Of a stretch of DNA of 64,000 bases, positions 61,177-64,000 are shown piece after piece. The DNA is from Phyllobacterium sp. 21LDTY02-6. Lineage in GTDB: Bacteria > Pseudomonadota > Alphaproteobacteria > Rhizobiales > Rhizobiaceae. The position numbers were made by a program, and so were the translations under genes. Under the pieces are notes generated by a model. The model was not told the DNA's origin and searched no databases. It was given only the letters and a program-made list of their open reading frames with translations. Location: assembly GCF_023554255.2 (NCBI RefSeq), contig NZ_JAMJWD020000002.1:923435-987434 (forward strand). Reading direction: 5' to 3'. Numbering within the stretch: the stretch's first letter is position 1; the number at the start of each line of letters is the position of its first letter.

Positions 61177-63066
61177 ATGGCGGGACCCGGAGACAATTCA
61201 CGAGCGACTGCGAAGGGTTTGGTCGACGCCGAGCCGTTCAAGCGCGCCGTCACGGCCTGTGTTCGCGCCATCGCCGGCGATCATGAAATGGAAGTCGCCT
61301 TCAGCAACGACAAGCCGGCGCTGACGGGTCATCGTGCCCGGCTCCCCGATCTGCCGAAGCGGCCGAGCGCCAATGATATCGCCGTCACGCGCGGCATCGG
61401 CGATTCCATGGCGTTGCGCCGTGCGTGCCATAATGACCGGATTCACGCCACGCTCGCGCCGGAAGGCAAGCAGGCGCGCGCCATTTTCGATGCCGTCGAA
61501 CAGGCGCGGGTAGAGGCGATCGGCTCGCTGCGCATGGATGGCGTGGCCGAGAACATCACCTCGATGCTCAGCGACAAATATGCCCGGGCGAATTTTCCGG
61601 CGATCACCGACAAGGACGAAGCGCCGCTGGAAGAGGCGATTGCGCTTCTGGTGCGGGAGAAGCTGACGGGTCGCAAGGCGCCGGAAACGGCCGGCAACGT
61701 GCTCGATCTCTGGCGCGACTGGATCGAGGAAAAGGCTGCCACCAAGTTCGAGCACCTTTCCGAGAAGATCAACGACCAGAATGCCTTTGCCCGCGTTATC
61801 CGGGAAATGCTCGCATCGATGGAAATGGCCGAGGACCTGGCGCAGGACAGCCAGGAAGACGAGAGCCAGGACAATGATGACGATGCCCCCGAGCCCGAGG
61901 AGAACAATGAGGGCGGCTCGGAAGAGGAGCAGGGCAGCGATTCGTCCGAAAATGACGATTCCGAGAATGCCAGCGACGACAGCCAGGCCGGCGAGACGGA
62001 AGCGGCGGAAGCATCCTCCGACGACATGGATGATGATTCCGATGCGGATGCCGAGATTCCGGGCGAGGCGCGCCGGCCCAATCCACCCTTCTCCAATCTC
62101 GGCGCGGAGAGCGGCTACAAGGTCTTCACCCAGGAATTCGATGAGATGACCGATGCGGAAGAGCTCTGCGACGAGGCGGAGCTCGATCGGCTGCGGGCTT
62201 TTCTCGACAAGCAGCTCGCCAATCTTTCCGGTGTCGTCGGACGGCTCGCCAACCGGCTGCAGCGCCGGCTGATGGCCCAGCAGAACCGTTCCTGGGATTT
62301 CGATCTGGAGGAAGGATATCTCGACTCTGCCCGGCTCGTGCGCATCGTGATCGATCCGACCCAGCCGCTTTCATACAAGCAGGAGCGCGATACGGATTTC
62401 CGCGATACGGTGGTGACGCTCCTCATCGACAATTCGGGCTCCATGCGTGGCCGGCCGATCACCGTCGCTGCGACATGCGCGGACATCCTGGCGCGGACGC
62501 TTGAGCGGTGCGGCGTCAAGGTCGAGATATTGGGCTTCACGACAAAGGCCTGGAAGGGCGGGCAGGCGCGCGAGGCCTGGCTGGAGCGCGGCAAGCCCGC
62601 GACGCCCGGGCGGCTCAACGATCTGCGGCACATCGTCTACAAGCGCGCCGACGCGCCATGGCGGCGGTCGCGGCGCAATCTCGGCCTGATGATGCGCGAG
62701 GGCCTGCTGAAGGAAAACATCGACGGCGAAGCGCTGATCTGGGCTCACCAGAGACTGCTGGCGCGTCCCGAGCAACGGCGCATCCTGATGATGATCTCGG
62801 ATGGCGCGCCGGTCGACGATTCGACGCTGTCGGTCAATCCGGGCAATTACCTGGAGCGGCATTTGCGTGCGGTGATCGAGGAGATCGAGACGCGTTCGCC
62901 GGTCGAACTGATCGCGATCGGCATAGGCCATGACGTGACGCGCTATTACCGCCGCGCCGTCACCATCGTCGATGCCGAAGAACTTGCCGGCGCCATGACC
63001 GAGCAGCTTGCTTCGCTCTTCGAGGAGCAGGAGCAGCGGGCCGCCAGGAAGTATGGCAGCCGGTGA
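61177..63066 (+). CDS. cobT: Cobaltochelatase subunit CobT
   Basis: A 629-residue subunit. A long acidic linker (about residues 225-290, rich in Glu, Asp, Ser and Asn) separates the N-terminal helical region from a C-terminal VWA domain with MIDAS motif [13 protein letters not shown] (near residue 415) and [12 protein letters not shown]. Partner of CobS. Its stop overlaps the GTG start of the downstream secreted protein. Confidence 0.96.
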   Translation: MAGPGDNSRATAKGLVDAEPFKRAVTACVRAIAGDHEMEVAFSNDKPALTGHRARLPDLPKRPSANDIAVTRGIGDSMALRRACHNDRIHATLAPEGKQARAIFDAVEQARVEAIGSLRMDGVAENITSMLSDKYARANFPAITDKDEAPLEEAIALLVREKLTGRKAPETAGNVLDLWRDWIEEKAATKFEHLSEKINDQNAFARVIREMLASMEMAEDLAQDSQEDESQDNDDDAPEPEENNEGGSEEEQGSDSSENDDSENASDDSQAGETEAAEASSDDMDDDSDADAEIPGEARRPNPPFSNLGAESGYKVFTQEFDEMTDAEELCDEAELDRLRAFLDKQLANLSGVVGRLANRLQRRLMAQQNRSWDFDLEEGYLDSARLVRIVIDPTQPLSYKQERDTDFRDTVVTLLIDNSGSMRGRPITVAATCADILARTLERCGVKVEILGFTTKAWKGGQAREAWLERGKPATPGRLNDLRHIVYKRADAPWRRSRRNLGLMMREGLLKENIDGEALIWAHQRLLARPEQRRILMMISDGAPVDDSTLSVNPGNYLERHLRAVIEEIETRSPVELIAIGIGHDVTRYYRRAVTIVDAEELAGAMTEQLASLFEEQEQRAARKYGSR

Positions 63067-64000
63067 GCCGCAAGCGGCTGCATTTCTCGATCCTGTTGAT
63101 GTGTTCGCTCGCGCTCGATATCAGCGCCTGCGCCAGCGAAACCGATGTCACGGCGCTGGACGTTCGGTCGGCGACGTTCAGCCAGTTCCGCATCGGATCG
63201 GCCGAAACGCGCTTCGGTCCGCTGGAGTTCGTCGGCGGGCTGGAGTTGCGCGCCAGCAATGATGATTTCGGCGGATTTTCCGCCTTCCGCTATCTCGACG
63301 TTGGCCGCAGCTTCGTCGGAGTGACGGATACCGGTTTCTGGTATGCCGGAACAATGCAGCGCGACGGCGATGGCAGGCCTGTTTCAGTCGCGGATTTCCG
63401 GCTGGCACCCATACGCAGCGGCGAGGGCGACGCGGTGCGCGGCAAGCGTAATGGCGATGCGGAAGGGCTCGATGTAAGCGATGGGATCGCTACAATTTCC
63501 TTCGAACGCAATCATCGTATCGCCGAATATGCGCTGGACCTCGATAAATTCGCCTCCACGCCGGTCACATTGCCGCTGCCGATGCCCCGCCACGAGCTGC
63601 GCACCAATCGCGGCATCGAGACAGTGGCGCGATCGCCCGCGGCCAGCCCGCTCGAAGGCGCGCGGATCGCCGTCAGCGAAATGAGCCTCAATGCCGCCGG
63701 CGACATGTTCGGCGCCGTGCTGGAGGGGCCGCGAAAAGGCGTGTTCTACGTGGCTCGCCGCGACGATTTCGACATCAGCGACGGCGATTTCCTTCCGAAC
63801 GGTGATCTTGTGCTGCTGGAGCGCAAGTTCCGCGTCATCAGCGGCGTCTCAATTCGTCTGCGGCGGATCGCGGCGGACGATATCCGGGCGGGTGCTACCT
63901 TGCAGGGCACGACCATGCTGGAAGCCGATCTGCGCTCGCAGATCGACAACATGGAGGGGCTCGACATATGGCAGGCCGAGGATGGAAGCACGCATCTGTC
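63063..64000 (+). CDS. Esterase-like phytase-family secreted protein, N-terminal part
   Basis: The frame is open from the GTG at 63063 (overlapping the cobT stop) to the window edge, about 312 codons. A signal segment with [16 protein letters not shown] suggests export, perhaps lipid-anchored. The mature part ([45 protein letters not shown]) matches the esterase-like activity of phytase family (PF13449), a beta-propeller. Substrate unknown. Confidence 0.75.
   Translation, partial: MSRKRLHFSILLMCSLALDISACASETDVTALDVRSATFSQFRIGSAETRFGPLEFVGGLELRASNDDFGGFSAFRYLDVGRSFVGVTDTGFWYAGTMQRDGDGRPVSVADFRLAPIRSGEGDAVRGKRNGDAEGLDVSDGIATISFERNHRIAEYALDLDKFASTPVTLPLPMPRHELRTNRGIETVARSPAASPLEGARIAVSEMSLNAAGDMFGAVLEGPRKGVFYVARRDDFDISDGDFLPNGDLVLLERKFRVISGVSIRLRRIAADDIRAGATLQGTTMLEADLRSQIDNMEGLDIWQAEDGSTHL

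Overview
The window is a 64 kb piece of a GC-rich alphaproteobacterial chromosome. Gene content and order point to the order Hyphomicrobiales (Rhizobiales), in or near Rhizobiaceae, Brucellaceae or Phyllobacteriaceae. The main pointers are the run accA / xerD / aroK-aroB / bolA / J-domain protein / cobS-cobT, a DUF1127 gene with CCUCCUCCC-loop small RNAs, and urtABCDE joined to a full urease operon. I could not search databases, so family names rest on motifs I recognise.

Layout. 1-2.9 kb: end of a DUF475 membrane protein, a UdgX-type uracil-DNA-binding enzyme, an AI-2E-type transporter and a small unknown protein. 2.9-9.7 kb: a SorC-type regulator divergent from a five-gene operon (binding protein, fused permease, ATPase, beta-CASP-like metallo-beta-lactamase hydrolase, SurE-type nucleotidase). 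9.7-15.9 kb: transporters, a ModE-like regulator beside a free-methionine-sulfoxide reductase, and a LysR/YeiH pair. 16.1-17.8 kb: an AT-richer mini-island at the 3' end of tRNA-Arg(CCT), bounded by a duplicated tRNA end and carrying a toxin-antitoxin-like trio. 17.9-23.6 kb: M20 hydrolase, DD-carboxypeptidase, COG0523 GTPase, TusA-like protein, L,D-transpeptidase-type lipoprotein and HU. 23.8-27.4 kb: a LysR / ring-cleaving-dioxygenase / dioxygenase-esterase fusion locus that looks like quinone or electrophile detoxification. 27.5-27.75 kb: DUF1127 plus a three-hairpin small-RNA cluster. 28-30.8 kb: small membrane proteins, a 0.67 kb non-coding stretch and a glutathione S-transferase.

The centre (30.85-46.6 kb) is one urea-nitrogen system. 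A transporter-like hybrid histidine kinase and a LuxR-type response regulator are divergent from urtABCDE-ureDA-ureJ-ureBCEFG, which covers high-affinity urea import, nickel supply, urease and its maturation proteins.

46.6-52.1 kb holds two AraC regulators with divergent partners and several small secreted or membrane proteins. 52.1-54.2 kb is a second AT-richer patch on the 3' side of tRNA-Arg(ACG), with a truncated SDR, a VOC remnant, a methyltransferase and a GNAT enzyme. 54.4-64 kb is conserved housekeeping DNA ending in cobS, cobT and the start of a phytase-like secreted protein.

The most rewarding items for follow-up are the transporter-kinase fusion facing the urea operon, the DUF1127/CcsR-like RNA cluster, a leader element with tiny ORFs shared by a cation/proton antiporter and a glutathione S-transferase gene, the tRNA-bounded toxin-antitoxin-like trio, and the SorC/ABC/hydrolase/SurE operon of unknown substrate.
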